The notes: a model not told the origin generated them from the letters alone. Positions 17,829 through 26,031 are shown, numbered from the stretch's first letter. The stretch is 34,300 bases of DNA from Mesobacillus subterraneus (GCF_000934845.1 NZ_JXIQ01000052.1:1-34300), one strand, 5' to 3'. Numbers and translations: made by a program.

Positions 17829-17857
17829 TGGAAAAATAGGCTTTCTTATACTATAAT
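17829..17857 (+). promoter_or_regulatory. Sigma-A promoter of yqxD-dnaG-sigA
   Basis: TGGAAA (17829-17834), 17-base spacer, perfect TATAAT (17852-17857), embedded in AT-rich DNA. It predicts a leader of about 150 bases before yqxD. The B. subtilis sigA operon also has sigma-A and sigma-H promoters; no sigma-H element was identified here. Confidence 0.6.
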
Positions 17858-17982
17858 AAAAAATTGTGATAAAAAAGTATCAGATTAGGTTTAGACTAGA
17901 CTGATTACGAATAAACTATTTACTATCAGTTGTCAAGATGTGGGTCACAAAAAAATTCGACAAAATTCCCTGCAAAAAAAAC

Positions 17983-17999
17983 ATTCCTCAAGAAGGAAT
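17983..17999 (+). other. Small hairpin next to the yqxD ribosome binding site
   Basis: ATTCCT (17983-17988) and AGGAAT (17994-17999) with loop CAAGA form a 6-bp hairpin ending four bases before GGAGTGA (18004-18010). There is no T run. The placement repeats that of the ccpN hairpin. Confidence 0.35.
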
Positions 18000-18016
18000 A
18001 TGCGGAGTGATGTAGA

Positions 18017-18502
18017 ATTAATACTAGTAAAATCAACAGTCAGACCCTTTTTGTGGATGCGGACTCCTGCCCGGTCATAAAGGAAATTGTCGAAATTGCT
18101 TCGAAGTTTTCCATCGAAGCTGTTTTTGTGGCTTCATACGCACATATGAAGAATGATCTTCAGGGGCAAAACTGGGTTTTTGTCGATTCCTATAAGGAGG
18201 CTGTAGACCTTTATTTAATGAATCACGTTAAGAAAGGTGATTTTGCAGTGACGCAGGACATTGGCCTTGCATCTACCCTCATTGCGAAAGAAGTTTACAC
18301 CATCTCCCCGAGGGGAAGTTTATACGAAGAAAACGGAATCCAGACCGCGCTTGAGCTAAGATATCTTTCTGCCAAGGCGAGACGGCAGGGTTTCTATGGG
18401 AAAGGCCCAAAACCTTTCACAAAAAAAGACAGAGAAAAATTTATAGAGGAATTGAACATACTTTTGTCGAATTTTAAGATATGTTCAAGGAATCACAACT
18501 AA
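18017..18502 (+). CDS. yqxD: YaiI/YqxD family protein, apparent ATT start
   Basis: UPF0178 family, a PIN-like fold of unknown function, first gene of the sigA operon in Bacillus. Diagnostic blocks are LFVDADSCPVIKE, AVTQDIGLAS, AKEVYTISPRG and the C-terminal KGPKPFTKKDREKF. The first beta strand (TLFVDAD) must be translated, yet no ATG, GTG or TTG lies in phase before it; the phase is open back to a TGA at 18008. The GTG at 18053 would remove this strand and has no Shine-Dalgarno. GGAGTGA at 18004-18010 lies six bases before ATT at 18017, which would give 161 residues. An ATG at 18010 in another phase is followed at once by TAG. A frameshift or assembly error is an alternative. Confidence 0.85.
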   Translation: MNTSKINSQTLFVDADSCPVIKEIVEIASKFSIEAVFVASYAHMKNDLQGQNWVFVDSYKEAVDLYLMNHVKKGDFAVTQDIGLASTLIAKEVYTISPRGSLYEENGIQTALELRYLSAKARRQGFYGKGPKPFTKKDREKFIEELNILLSNFKICSRNHN

Positions 18503-18517
18503 TTAGAGGTCATGCAT

Positions 18518-20311
18518 ATGGCAGAGAGGATTGCCGAGGAGAAATTAAATGAAATTCGGCAGGCGGTTGAAATAGTCGATGTCATTGGTGAGTATGTCCA
18601 ATTGAAAAAGCAAGGCAGGAATTATTTTGGGCTTTGTCCGTTTCACGGAGAAAATTCCCCCTCTTTTTCGGTTTCGCCTGATAAGCAGATTTACCACTGT
18701 TTCGGCTGTGGAGCTGGAGGGAATGTGTTTTCCTTCCTGATGGAGATCGATGGACTGTCTTTTCAGGAAGCAGCAGGAAAACTTGCCGAAATGGCAAATA
18801 TCGAATTGAATCTAGAAGGCCCAGCAGCCAGCAAAAATCCACAATTGCCTGAAGGTTCGAAGCAAATGGTCGACGCACATGAACTCTTGCGTAAATTTTA
18901 TCATCATTTGCTGGTAAATACAAAAGAGGGTCAGGATGCGCTGGAATATCTTTTGAATCGAGGATTCACAAGGGAATCGATCGACAGGTTCCAAATCGGC
19001 TTTGCCTTGCCATCTTGGGATTTTGCAGTAACACTGCTGGAAAAAAGAGGCTTCTTGCCTGAAGTGATGGCAAAGGCAGGACTTGTCATTCAAAAGGAAA
19101 ACGATGAGACCTACTTTGACAGATTCCGGAACAGAATAATGTTTCCGATCCTGGATCACCAGGGGAATACGATTGCGTTTTCAGGGAGAGCAATGGGGAC
19201 GGATGAGCCCAAATATTTAAATAGCCCTGAGACGCAAATCTTTCATAAAAGCAAAATTTTATATAATTTTCATCTTGCACGCGGCTCGATTCGAAAACAG
19301 CAGCAAGCTGTTCTGTTTGAGGGGTTTGCGGATGTCATCTCCGCTAACCGTGCAGGCGTAGAAAACGGAGTTGCCTCGATGGGGACTTCGTTGACAGATG
19401 ACCATATTTCTTTGCTTAAAAGAAATGTCCAAGCGGTAACGATTTGTTATGATTCCGATAAAGCCGGCATTGAAGCGGCTTTCAGGGCCTCGAATATGTT
19501 GTCGAAGGCAGGATTGGCTGTCAGGGTCGCCATCATGCCGGATGGGATGGACCCGGATGATTTCATAAAGGTGCATGGGGAGGAAAAATTCAGAAACGAT
19601 ATCATTGGATCGAGCTCCACCTTGATGGCTTTTAAATTACTCTATTATCGTCGGGGAAAAAACCTTCAAAATGAAGGAGATCGCCTTCAATATATCGAAG
19701 AAGTACTGAAAGAAATCAGCAGGCTTGATAAGGCAGTCGAAAAGGATTTGTATTTGCGACAGCTAGCAAATGAATTCTCGCTGTCGCTGGATGCTCTAAT
19801 GCAACAGCTAAACGAGCGGAAACAGACTTCAGCTCCTAGAAAACAAAATCAGCCTAAACCAGCGGCTTACACCAGGAAAACAGAGCTAAGGCCCGCCTAC
19901 CATACAGCTGAGAGGCGCCTCATCTATCATATGATGCGAAATGCAGACGTTGCCTATAAGGTCCAGGAATTGCTGGCAGGGAGCATGATGAATATTGATG
20001 AACACCAGGCTATTATTACTTATTTATTTGCATACTATGAAAAAGAACATGACCCCGATCCAAGTGCGTTCTTAAATTATCTTCAAGATAATAAGCTAAA
20101 AAGGGTCGTTGCAGATATCGAAATGATGGCTCTGAACGAGGAAATCAGCGATCAGGAATTAGCTGATTATATCAAGCAGGTCTTGAATTATCAAAAAATG
20201 TTAAAAATAAAGGAAAAAACGGCAGAACAAAAACAGGCAGAACGTCAAAACGACTTTTTGCGCGCTGCGACAATCGCAACCGAGATTATCCAATTGCGCA
20301 AGACTTTTTAA
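18518..20311 (+). CDS. dnaG: DNA primase
   Basis: Primase that makes RNA primers at the replication fork, working with the DnaB-type helicase. The zinc finger has C40, H43, C61 and C64 (CPFH, CFGC). The RNA polymerase domain includes a TOPRIM fold with Glu268 (VLFEGFADV), Asp312 and Asp314 (CYDSDKAG) and DPDD (345-348). The C-terminal 130 residues form the helicase-binding domain. The second of two ATG codons (18518) is chosen because AGAGGT lies 7 bases before it, only 1 base before the first; this gives 597 residues. It follows yqxD by 15 bases and precedes sigA, the classic macromolecular synthesis operon. Confidence 0.97.
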   Translation: MAERIAEEKLNEIRQAVEIVDVIGEYVQLKKQGRNYFGLCPFHGENSPSFSVSPDKQIYHCFGCGAGGNVFSFLMEIDGLSFQEAAGKLAEMANIELNLEGPAASKNPQLPEGSKQMVDAHELLRKFYHHLLVNTKEGQDALEYLLNRGFTRESIDRFQIGFALPSWDFAVTLLEKRGFLPEVMAKAGLVIQKENDETYFDRFRNRIMFPILDHQGNTIAFSGRAMGTDEPKYLNSPETQIFHKSKILYNFHLARGSIRKQQQAVLFEGFADVISANRAGVENGVASMGTSLTDDHISLLKRNVQAVTICYDSDKAGIEAAFRASNMLSKAGLAVRVAIMPDGMDPDDFIKVHGEEKFRNDIIGSSSTLMAFKLLYYRRGKNLQNEGDRLQYIEEVLKEISRLDKAVEKDLYLRQLANEFSLSLDALMQQLNERKQTSAPRKQNQPKPAAYTRKTELRPAYHTAERRLIYHMMRNADVAYKVQELLAGSMMNIDEHQAIITYLFAYYEKEHDPDPSAFLNYLQDNKLKRVVADIEMMALNEEISDQELADYIKQVLNYQKMLKIKEKTAEQKQAERQNDFLRAATIATEIIQLRKTF

Positions 20312-20354
20312 AGCTTATGCTAATTGTTTTTGATTTTTGGAAGGAGGGGGACAT

Positions 20355-21485
20355 ATGGCTGAAAAGTCAGCCCGTTCTAAAGAAGTCACTGAAAATGAAG
20401 TGACAGTTGAACAAGTAAAAGACCAGTTAACGGCACTGGGCAAGAAAACAGGTATCCTTGCTTATGATGATATTGCAGAGAGGCTGTCAAGCTTCGAACT
20501 AGACTCCGAACAAATGGATGAGTATTATGAGTTCCTCGGTGAACAAGGAATTGAACTTGTCGGCGAAAGTGATGAAGTGGAAGATCCAGATATCAAACAG
20601 CTCGCTAAGGACGATGAAGAATTCGATCTGAATGATTTAAGTGTTCCTCCGGGGATCAAAATCAATGATCCGGTAAGAATGTATCTGAAGGAAATTGGCC
20701 GAGTAGATCTTCTTTCTGCAGAGGAAGAAATCAGCCTTGCAGAAAGGATCGAGCAGGGCGATGAAGAAGCCAAAAGACGGCTTGCCGAAGCAAACCTTCG
20801 ACTTGTCGTTAGTATTGCGAAACGATACGTGGGCAGAGGCATGCTCTTCCTCGACCTAATTCAGGAAGGAAATATGGGCTTGATCAAGGCAGTGGAGAAA
20901 TTCGACTACCGCAAAGGCTTCAAGTTCAGCACCTATGCTACTTGGTGGATCCGCCAGGCGATCACTCGTGCGATCGCTGATCAGGCGAGGACAATCAGGA
21001 TTCCGGTCCACATGGTTGAAACAATTAACAAATTGATCCGCGTCCAAAGACAGCTTTTGCAAGACCTAGGGCGTGAACCAACACCTGAGGAAATTGGGGA
21101 AGACATGGATCTTACACCGGAAAAAGTTCGTGAAATCCTAAAAATTGCCCAAGAGCCGGTATCCTTAGAAACACCAATTGGGGAAGAAGATGATTCCCAC
21201 CTTGGTGATTTCATCGAAGACCAGGATGCTACCTCTCCTTCCGAACACGCAGCATATGAGCTTTTGAAGGAACAGCTGGAGGATGTGCTGGACACACTTA
21301 CAGACCGTGAAGAGAATGTTCTGAGACTGCGCTTTGGTCTAGATGACGGTCGCACACGCACGCTTGAAGAAGTGGGCAAAGTATTCGGGGTTACACGCGA
21401 ACGAATCCGTCAGATTGAAGCCAAGGCTCTGCGCAAGCTTCGTCATCCAAGCCGAAGCAAGCGATTGAAAGACTTTTTAGAGTAG
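20355..21485 (+). CDS. sigA: RNA polymerase primary sigma factor SigA (RpoD)
   Basis: The vegetative sigma factor, 376 residues, close to B. subtilis SigA. Region 1.1 covers about 1-80. Region 1.2 begins at [11 protein letters not shown] (105-115). Region 2 has [37 protein letters not shown] and WWIRQAI, which contact the -10 element. Region 3 follows, and region 4.2 ([20 protein letters not shown]) reads the -35 element. AAGGAGGGGG (20341-20350) precedes the ATG by 4 bases; the upstream in-phase TTG would sit before that site. It follows dnaG by 43 bases. The downstream palindrome at 21493 is the likely operon end. Confidence 0.98.
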   Translation: MAEKSARSKEVTENEVTVEQVKDQLTALGKKTGILAYDDIAERLSSFELDSEQMDEYYEFLGEQGIELVGESDEVEDPDIKQLAKDDEEFDLNDLSVPPGIKINDPVRMYLKEIGRVDLLSAEEEISLAERIEQGDEEAKRRLAEANLRLVVSIAKRYVGRGMLFLDLIQEGNMGLIKAVEKFDYRKGFKFSTYATWWIRQAITRAIADQARTIRIPVHMVETINKLIRVQRQLLQDLGREPTPEEIGEDMDLTPEKVREILKIAQEPVSLETPIGEEDDSHLGDFIEDQDATSPSEHAAYELLKEQLEDVLDTLTDREENVLRLRFGLDDGRTRTLEEVGKVFGVTRERIRQIEAKALRKLRHPSRSKRLKDFLE

Positions 21486-21492
21486 GATTACT

Positions 21493-21530
21493 AGGGAATA
21501 ATGTACTTTTTAAAAAGTACATTATTCCCT
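21493..21530. terminator. Perfect 38-bp palindrome ending the sigA operon
   Basis: AGGGAATAATGTACTTTTT (21493-21511) is followed directly by its exact reverse complement (21512-21530). It would fold into a long hairpin with an A/T-rich tip and probably terminates transcription or protects the 3' end. The T tail after it is short (TTTAAAATTG), which is poor for a classical terminator. Confidence 0.65.
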
Positions 21531-21566
21531 TTAAAATTGTCCTGGATGCTAAGGCTTTCCACTTGG

Positions 21567-21588
21567 TATTTTATTTTATTTTATTTTA
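21567..21588. repeat. ATTTT short tandem repeat
   Basis: Four exact copies of ATTTT (21568-21587) plus flanking T and A. It lies in a strongly AT-rich region upstream of the promoter at 21649. Copy number could vary by slippage. Confidence 0.8.
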
Positions 21589-21648
21589 CTGAATGATTCC
21601 TGTTTTTGCAAATCGGATTATTAAAATATCACAAAAATTTTTTAAATG

Positions 21649-21678
21649 TTGAGAAAATTGTCTATTCGGCTATATAAT
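21649..21678 (+). promoter_or_regulatory. Sigma-A promoter in the sigA-cccA gap
   Basis: TTGAGA (21649-21654), 18-base spacer, perfect TATAAT (21673-21678), in AT-rich DNA. It lies 210 bases before the cccA start, with a terminator-like hairpin between, so it may make a small RNA, or a leader attenuated before cccA. Confidence 0.55.
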
Positions 21679-21684
21679 AATTGT

Positions 21685-21803
21685 ATACGCATTCAAATCC
21701 ATTGAATCGATGAAAAATCGTTTGAAGCCCAAAGAATGAAAAGAGAAAACCTCATCAATTTTTGTCGTAACTTTGAACATCTGTGACAAAGTTTGCTTTT
21801 TTT
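21685..21803 (+). ncRNA. Possible small RNA or attenuated leader
   Basis: A stretch of about 120 bases bounded by a good promoter and, at 21769-21803, by AACTTTG (21769-21775) / CAAAGTT (21787-21793) with an 11-base loop, then TGCTTTTTTT. An alternative pairing, TTTGTC (21761-21766) with GACAAA (21785-21790), competes with that stem. No open frame with a ribosome binding site was seen. No known family is recognised; existence is inferred from promoter and terminator only. Confidence 0.28.
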
Positions 21804-21811
21804 GCTTTCCC

Positions 21812-21826
21812 TGTAAACGTTTTTCA
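21812..21826 (+). promoter_or_regulatory. cre-like site upstream of cccA
   Basis: TGTAAACGTTTTTCA resembles the CcpA box TGWAANCGNTNWCA but has one extra T in the right half. B. subtilis cccA is known to be subject to catabolite repression, so a cre here is plausible. TAAAAT (21829-21834) just after could be a -10 box, although its -35 is poor. Confidence 0.35.
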
Positions 21827-21889
21827 AGTAAAATAATATTTGTGTGAAATCATTATTTAGTTGGTGTTGTACATAAAGGAGGGTATATG

Positions 21890-22252
21890 ATGAATCGTAA
21901 TCCAATTATCCCGTTTGTATTGATTATGGTAATGGGGATCGGCTTGATGTTCCTGCTTTCTTTTAAGGGGCTTGGGGACGCTAAGAATGTTGCAAAGGAA
22001 CAAGCAGGCGGTGGAAAGACAGAAGAAACTACTCAAGTAAACCCAGAGGAGTTTTACCAGCAGACTTGTGCCGGGTGCCACGGCAACCAATATGAAGGAG
22101 TGTCTGGTCCCTCATTAAAAGGTGTAGGCAGCAAGTATTCCAAAGATGAAATCAAAGGTATTCTGACGAATGGTAAAGGGAATATGCCCGCAGGAATGGC
22201 TGCAGGCAAGGAAGAACAAATGGCCGACTGGATCGTAACTGAATTGAAGTAA
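21890..22252 (+). CDS. cccA: Cytochrome c550, membrane-anchored
   Basis: A small c-type cytochrome held in the membrane by an uncleaved N-terminal segment (about 6-26, IIPFVLIMVMGIGLMFLLSF), with the haem domain outside. The haem motif CAGCH is at 60-64 and Met99 (GNMPAGM) is the likely sixth ligand. It carries electrons in the aerobic chain, probably to cytochrome c oxidase. The second of two adjacent ATG codons is used: AAAGGAGGG ends 6 bases before it and the product is 120 residues, equal to B. subtilis CccA. It is monocistronic, closed by a terminator, and may be controlled by the elements at 21649-21834. Confidence 0.95.
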   Translation: MNRNPIIPFVLIMVMGIGLMFLLSFKGLGDAKNVAKEQAGGGKTEETTQVNPEEFYQQTCAGCHGNQYEGVSGPSLKGVGSKYSKDEIKGILTNGKGNMPAGMAAGKEEQMADWIVTELK

Positions 22253-22255
22253 TGT

Positions 22256-22297
22256 GGAAAGGCCCTTGTTTACTGCAGGGGCCTTTTCCTATTTTTA
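22256..22297 (+). terminator. Terminator after cccA
   Basis: GGAAAGGCCC (from 22256) pairs with GGGCCTTTTCC (ending 22289) around a loop near TTTACTG, followed by TATTTTT. The stem has minor mismatches near the loop. Confidence 0.8.
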
Positions 22298-22388
22298 ACA
22301 GAAAACAAAAAATCCCCGATGATTGGACAAGGGGCGTTAGATTTTCATATACTTATGAAAGCAAACTTTCAAGAAGTAGGTGGCTTTA

Positions 22389-23099
22389 ATGAATGCTGAC
22401 AAGCTCTCTGATCGGCTCAATGCCGTTGCAAATAATATTCCCAATGGAGCGAGGCTTGCCGATATCGGATCCGATCATGCTTATCTTCCTTGTTACATGG
22501 TAAACAAGGGGATGATTCCGATGGCGATTGCCGGAGAGATCGCCGAGGGACCGTTCCAATCTGCCCTTGAGCAGGTTCAGGAGGAAAGCCTAACAAATTT
22601 AATCACCGTTCGGAAGGGAGACGGACTCGAAGTGATTGCTCCCGGCGAAGTGGATTGCATTACGATTGCCGGCATGGGCGGATCATTGATTTCCTCCATT
22701 TTGGAAAAAGGGAAATCAAAGCTTGTAGGTGTTCGCAGGCTAGTATTACAGCCGAATGTTGCAAGCTTTGCAGTGCGCCGGTGGCTGATTGACAATGGGT
22801 GGGAGCTCTTGAATGAAGAAATTTTGAAGGAAGACAGAAAGATCTATGAAATTCTTGTTGCGGAAAAAGGCGAACCTTTAAAACCATATAAAGGCATCGA
22901 TCTTGAAAGTGGCATGCAATTTGGTCCGATTTTATTGCGAGAAAAATCGGACGTATTCATGGAAAAATGGAAGGCAGAGAGGAGAAATTGGCAGCGAATC
23001 CTTATCCAATTGGATGGAGCTACCCAAAATGAAGAAACGGAGATTAAGAAGAAGGAATTAAAAAAGAAACTGAAAATGGCAGAGGAGGCGTTCCAGTGA
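22389..23099 (+). CDS. trmK: tRNA (adenine-N1) methyltransferase TrmK, m1A22
   Basis: SAM-dependent enzyme (YqfN) that methylates N1 of A22 in tRNA. It has 236 residues. The Rossmann domain has LADIGSDHAYLP at 23-34 (SAM loop), GAIAGE-like AIAGEIAEGPFQSA, and the family motif ITIAGMGG. The C-terminal third is a coiled-coil-like helical region (RNWQRILIQL, EIKKKELKKKLKM). The ATG at 22389 is used because AGGTGG is five bases upstream and the product matches B. subtilis TrmK; an in-phase GTG at 22380 lies in that site. It overlaps yqfO by four bases (GTGA). Confidence 0.95.
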   Translation: MNADKLSDRLNAVANNIPNGARLADIGSDHAYLPCYMVNKGMIPMAIAGEIAEGPFQSALEQVQEESLTNLITVRKGDGLEVIAPGEVDCITIAGMGGSLISSILEKGKSKLVGVRRLVLQPNVASFAVRRWLIDNGWELLNEEILKEDRKIYEILVAEKGEPLKPYKGIDLESGMQFGPILLREKSDVFMEKWKAERRNWQRILIQLDGATQNEETEIKKKELKKKLKMAEEAFQ

Positions 23100-24211
23100 A
23101 GAAAGTAAATGGACATCAACTGATTCAGCTTTTTGAGCAATTCTCACCAAAAGCATACGCGCTCGAAGGCGACAAGGTTGGCTTGCAGATTGGAGCGTTG
23201 AATGGGACGGTTGAAACCGTCCTCGTCGCTCTCGATGTGACAGAGGAGGTGGTGGAAGAGGCAATTGCTAACAATGTTCACTTAATCATTGCTCATCACC
23301 CGCCAATTTTCCGGCCATTGAAAAAAATCATGACCGACACACCAGCAGGCAGAATGATTGCTAAGCTGATCAAGCACGACATTGCCGTTTATGCTGCACA
23401 TACGAATCTTGATGTGGCAAAAGGAGGAGTAAATGATCTCCTTGCTGAAGCACTTGGGCTTAAGAATCCCCAGGTTCTAGTTCCAACCTTTGAAGACCAC
23501 CTGAAAAAATTGGTTGTGTTTGTTCCAGAGGAAAATGCCGAGCAAATCCGAGAAGCATTAGGAAATGTTGGGGCCGGGGCGATCGGCAACTATAGCCATT
23601 GTACCTTCTCAGCCTCGGGCAAAGGGAGATTCCTGCCAGGAGAAAACACGAATCCGCATATTGGCGAACGAGGAAAGCTCGAAGCAGTCAATGAAGTAAG
23701 GATTGAAACGGTTTTTCCACAGAGTATCGAAAAAAAGGTAATCCAGGCGATGATCAAAGCCCATCCTTATGAAGAGGTAGCTTATGATCTATATCCGCTT
23801 GAAAATAGCGGCGAAAACCTTGGACTTGGCAGAATTGGAAGCATTGAAGAGACGACGCTGGCAGAATATGCGCATTTTGTTAAGCAAGCGCTTGGCGTTG
23901 GGAATGTGCGAGTAGTTGGAGACTTAAATGCAAAAGTGAAAAAGGTAGCTGTTCTTGGAGGAGATGGGAATAAGTACTTCTCTCAGGCAAAGTTTCGCGG
24001 AGCAGATGTGTACATAACAGGGGATATCTATTATCACACGGCACATGACGCACTGATGGAAGGCTTGAATATGATCGATCCGGGCCATAATGTAGAAAAA
24101 ATCATGAAAAAAGGAATCGTCCACGTAATGGAGAAGCGATGTAAGGAAAAGGGATATGATGTCCAATTCCTGGCTTCAGAAGTCGACACAGATCCGTTTA
24201 CTTTTATCTAA
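23096..24211 (+). CDS. yqfO: Nif3/DUF34 family metal-binding protein YqfO
   Basis: A 371-residue Nif3-like (GTP cyclohydrolase I type 2 homologue) protein. Metal ligands are seen in IIAHHPPIF (His67, His68), HTNLD (His102, Asp106) and, at the C-terminal half, GDIYYHTAHDA. A PII/CutA-like domain is inserted in the middle (about 130-230), as in other Bacillus YqfO. The biochemical role is unsettled; metal chaperoning and cofactor repair have been proposed for the family. It starts with GTG overlapping the trmK stop, so translation is coupled. It converges with ispH. Confidence 0.94.
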   Translation: MKKVNGHQLIQLFEQFSPKAYALEGDKVGLQIGALNGTVETVLVALDVTEEVVEEAIANNVHLIIAHHPPIFRPLKKIMTDTPAGRMIAKLIKHDIAVYAAHTNLDVAKGGVNDLLAEALGLKNPQVLVPTFEDHLKKLVVFVPEENAEQIREALGNVGAGAIGNYSHCTFSASGKGRFLPGENTNPHIGERGKLEAVNEVRIETVFPQSIEKKVIQAMIKAHPYEEVAYDLYPLENSGENLGLGRIGSIEETTLAEYAHFVKQALGVGNVRVVGDLNAKVKKVAVLGGDGNKYFSQAKFRGADVYITGDIYYHTAHDALMEGLNMIDPGHNVEKIMKKGIVHVMEKRCKEKGYDVQFLASEVDTDPFTFI

Positions 24212-24249
24212 AAGATGGATTGGATGCAAAGCAGAATCAGCTAATACGA

Positions 24250-24278
24250 AAAGCAGCCCAATTCAATTGGACTGCTTT
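24250..24278. terminator. Bidirectional hairpin between yqfO and ispH
   Basis: AAAGCAG (24250-24256) and CTGCTTT (24272-24278) with inner CCAATT/AATTGG and one mismatch. The T run is short on both strands (TTT plus flank), so strength is uncertain, but its position between convergent genes suggests termination of both. Confidence 0.6.
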
Positions 24279-24282
24279 GATC

Positions 24283-25236
24283 TTACACACTTGCTTCTGT
24301 TTTCTTAACCTTTGGCAGAATTTTCGAGAGCGGTACTTTTTTCTCCTTTGCCCAGGTTGCTTCGTTGTGTGGATCAAACTGTTCAAGGAAAGTGATCACT
24401 TCTTTTGTGATTGGTGTAGGGGTCGATGCGCCGGAAGTGACGGCTACTGTTTTCGCATCCTTGATCCAATCGATTTCAAGCTCGCTGATATCTGCAATTC
24501 GATAAGCTTTGGTGCCGGCTACCTCTTGTGACACTTGGGCAAGGCGGTTGGAGTTGTTGCTCTTTGGATCGCCAACAACAATCAGGATATCCGCTGCTTT
24601 CGCCTGCTCGGCCACTGCTTCCTGGCGTACTTGTGTCGCCATGCAGATTTCCCTGTGCACCTCTGCGTGAGGATATTTTTCTTTTACCTTCTCCATAATT
24701 TCAGCTACATCCCATTGACTCATCGTTGTCTGATTGGTGACAATTAATTTTTCAGCCTGCAGGTTTAATGCTTCCACATCGGCTGCTGTTTCGACTAGAT
24801 GGACGATCCCAGGAGCCACTCCAACCGCTCCTTCTGGTTCCGGATGGCCTTTTTTGCCAATGTAAATGACTTCATAGCCATCCTTTTCCTTTTCGTGTAT
24901 CAGGTTATGGGTAATCGTAACATCCGGGCATGTAGCATCGATCGATACCAGGCCTTTTTTTTCGGCAAGCTTCCTGACCTCAGGAGAGATTCCATGCGCA
25001 GTGAAAATAACTGTCCCTCCCTCAACTTTTTCGAGGATTTCCTTGCGATTGTTTCCGTCCAAAGTGATGATGCCTTCTTCTTCAAAAGCATCGGTAACAT
25101 GCTTGTTATGAACAATCATTCCAAGTATATAGATAGGTCGCGGCAAGCTTTTGTCCAATGCTGCATTGCGGGCAATGACCATTGCGTCAACAACGCCGTA
25201 GCAATAGCCGCGAGGTGATATTTTTATTACATTCAT
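24283..25236 (-). CDS. ispH: 4-hydroxy-3-methylbut-2-enyl diphosphate reductase
   Basis: Last enzyme of the MEP isoprenoid pathway, converting HMBPP to IPP and DMAPP with a [4Fe-4S] cluster. The three cluster cysteines are C12 (RGYCYGV), C103 (ATCPDV) and C198 ([11 protein letters not shown]). Other active-site blocks are [16 protein letters not shown] and [13 protein letters not shown]. It has 317 residues, normal for Bacillus. AGGAGG lies 8 bases upstream of the ATG. It has its own promoter at 25277-25305. Its partner ispG is also in this window, at 32308. Confidence 0.97.
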   Translation of the reverse strand: MNVIKISPRGYCYGVVDAMVIARNAALDKSLPRPIYILGMIVHNKHVTDAFEEEGIITLDGNNRKEILEKVEGGTVIFTAHGISPEVRKLAEKKGLVSIDATCPDVTITHNLIHEKEKDGYEVIYIGKKGHPEPEGAVGVAPGIVHLVETAADVEALNLQAEKLIVTNQTTMSQWDVAEIMEKVKEKYPHAEVHREICMATQVRQEAVAEQAKAADILIVVGDPKSNNSNRLAQVSQEVAGTKAYRIADISELEIDWIKDAKTVAVTSGASTPTPITKEVITFLEQFDPHNEATWAKEKKVPLSKILPKVKKTEASV

Positions 25237-25276
25237 TCAATTATCCTCCTAAGAATGCCTTTCATCTCTTTCTTTT

Positions 25277-25305
25277 ATTATATAAAACTTATAGAAAGAT
25301 TACAA
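25277..25305 (-). promoter_or_regulatory. Sigma-A promoter of ispH
   Basis: On the minus strand TTGTAA (25300-25305), 17-base spacer, TATAAT (25277-25282). It lies between yqfQ and ispH, so ispH does not depend on the yqfQ transcript. Confidence 0.65.
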
Positions 25306-25341
25306 AAGAGGATTTCGAAACGAAGAATGAATGGTTGGAGA

Positions 25342-26031
25342 CTAAATGAAAAGTTTTGGTGTTGATGTTCCGTTCGTCCGCTTCTTCTTTTCGGTTTGTT
25401 TGCCTGAAGCAGTCGGCTTTTCGGTCTTTTCTGACTTTATTCTATTTTTGTTCTTATTCTTGTTCTCATTTTTTTTCTCATTTTTGAGTTCGTTTTTTTC
25501 CTTGTTCTTGTTCTTGGTATCGTGCTTTTCTTTTTCTGGCTCTGCCGTTTGTTCATCTGCATCTGGAAGATCCTTCAATCCTCGATAAAGCTTCCACATT
25601 GATGGCAAATTACGGACAAGTGGACTATACTGCTGAACCATCGGACCGAACTGCTGCGCCGTGTTCAAAACTTTTTGTGTGTTTGACAGAAAACCGTTCA
25701 ATGCAGATGGATCTGCAATTGTTTTCAGGATTCCGCCACCTGTGCCGCCTCCCCGTGTTGCGGGATTGGCTCCAGAAAAAAAACCTGCTGGGGAACCGTT
25801 TCGTTGGCCGTCACTACCCTTTCCTAATATCTTGGAGAGCAGTCCGCCGCCTGGTGGTTTTGAGCGCATATTCCCTGCGCCCATTCGCGGCACCTGGCCT
25901 TGAGGCATCATTGGCCGTTGGGCAAAAGGCTGCTGCATCGTACGCCGGCCTATCCCTGGGCCCCCCATCATGCGTGGAGCGTGGAAGCGATTTGGCATTC
26001 CTCCTGGATTCATATGGGGTCCTGGTAGCAT
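25342..26031 (-). CDS. yqfQ: YqfQ-like (VrrA-type) low-complexity protein
   Basis: A 229-residue protein in the yqfQ position. The N-terminal third is rich in Met, Pro, Gly and Arg (MLPGPHMNPGGMPNRFHAPR). The middle has the recognisable part, FLSNTQKVLNTAQQFGPMVQ followed by QYSPLVRNLPSMWKLYRGLK, typical of the YqfQ/VrrA family. The C-terminal third is an almost pure Lys/Asn/Glu tract encoded by near-tandem hexamers. No signal peptide or membrane segment is seen. The role is unknown, though relatives have been connected with spores; VrrA of the B. anthracis group is known for length variation. AAAGGAGGGG lies about 6 bases upstream of the ATG. It diverges from cshB. Confidence 0.85.
   Translation of the reverse strand: MLPGPHMNPGGMPNRFHAPRMMGGPGIGRRTMQQPFAQRPMMPQGQVPRMGAGNMRSKPPGGGLLSKILGKGSDGQRNGSPAGFFSGANPATRGGGTGGGILKTIADPSALNGFLSNTQKVLNTAQQFGPMVQQYSPLVRNLPSMWKLYRGLKDLPDADEQTAEPEKEKHDTKNKNKEKNELKNEKKNENKNKNKNRIKSEKTEKPTASGKQTEKKKRTNGTSTPKLFI
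25440..25540. repeat. Degenerate hexamer repeat inside yqfQ
   Basis: On the plus strand this is a run of TTGTTC, TTATTC, TTGTTC, TCATTT and similar units, T-rich on one strand. It encodes the repeated Asn-Lys/Glu tail of YqfQ. Length may vary among strains through slippage. Confidence 0.7.

Noticed and set aside
18053-18502. GTG at 18053 as the yqxD start
   Set aside because: No Shine-Dalgarno lies before it and it would remove the conserved first beta strand TLFVDAD of the family.
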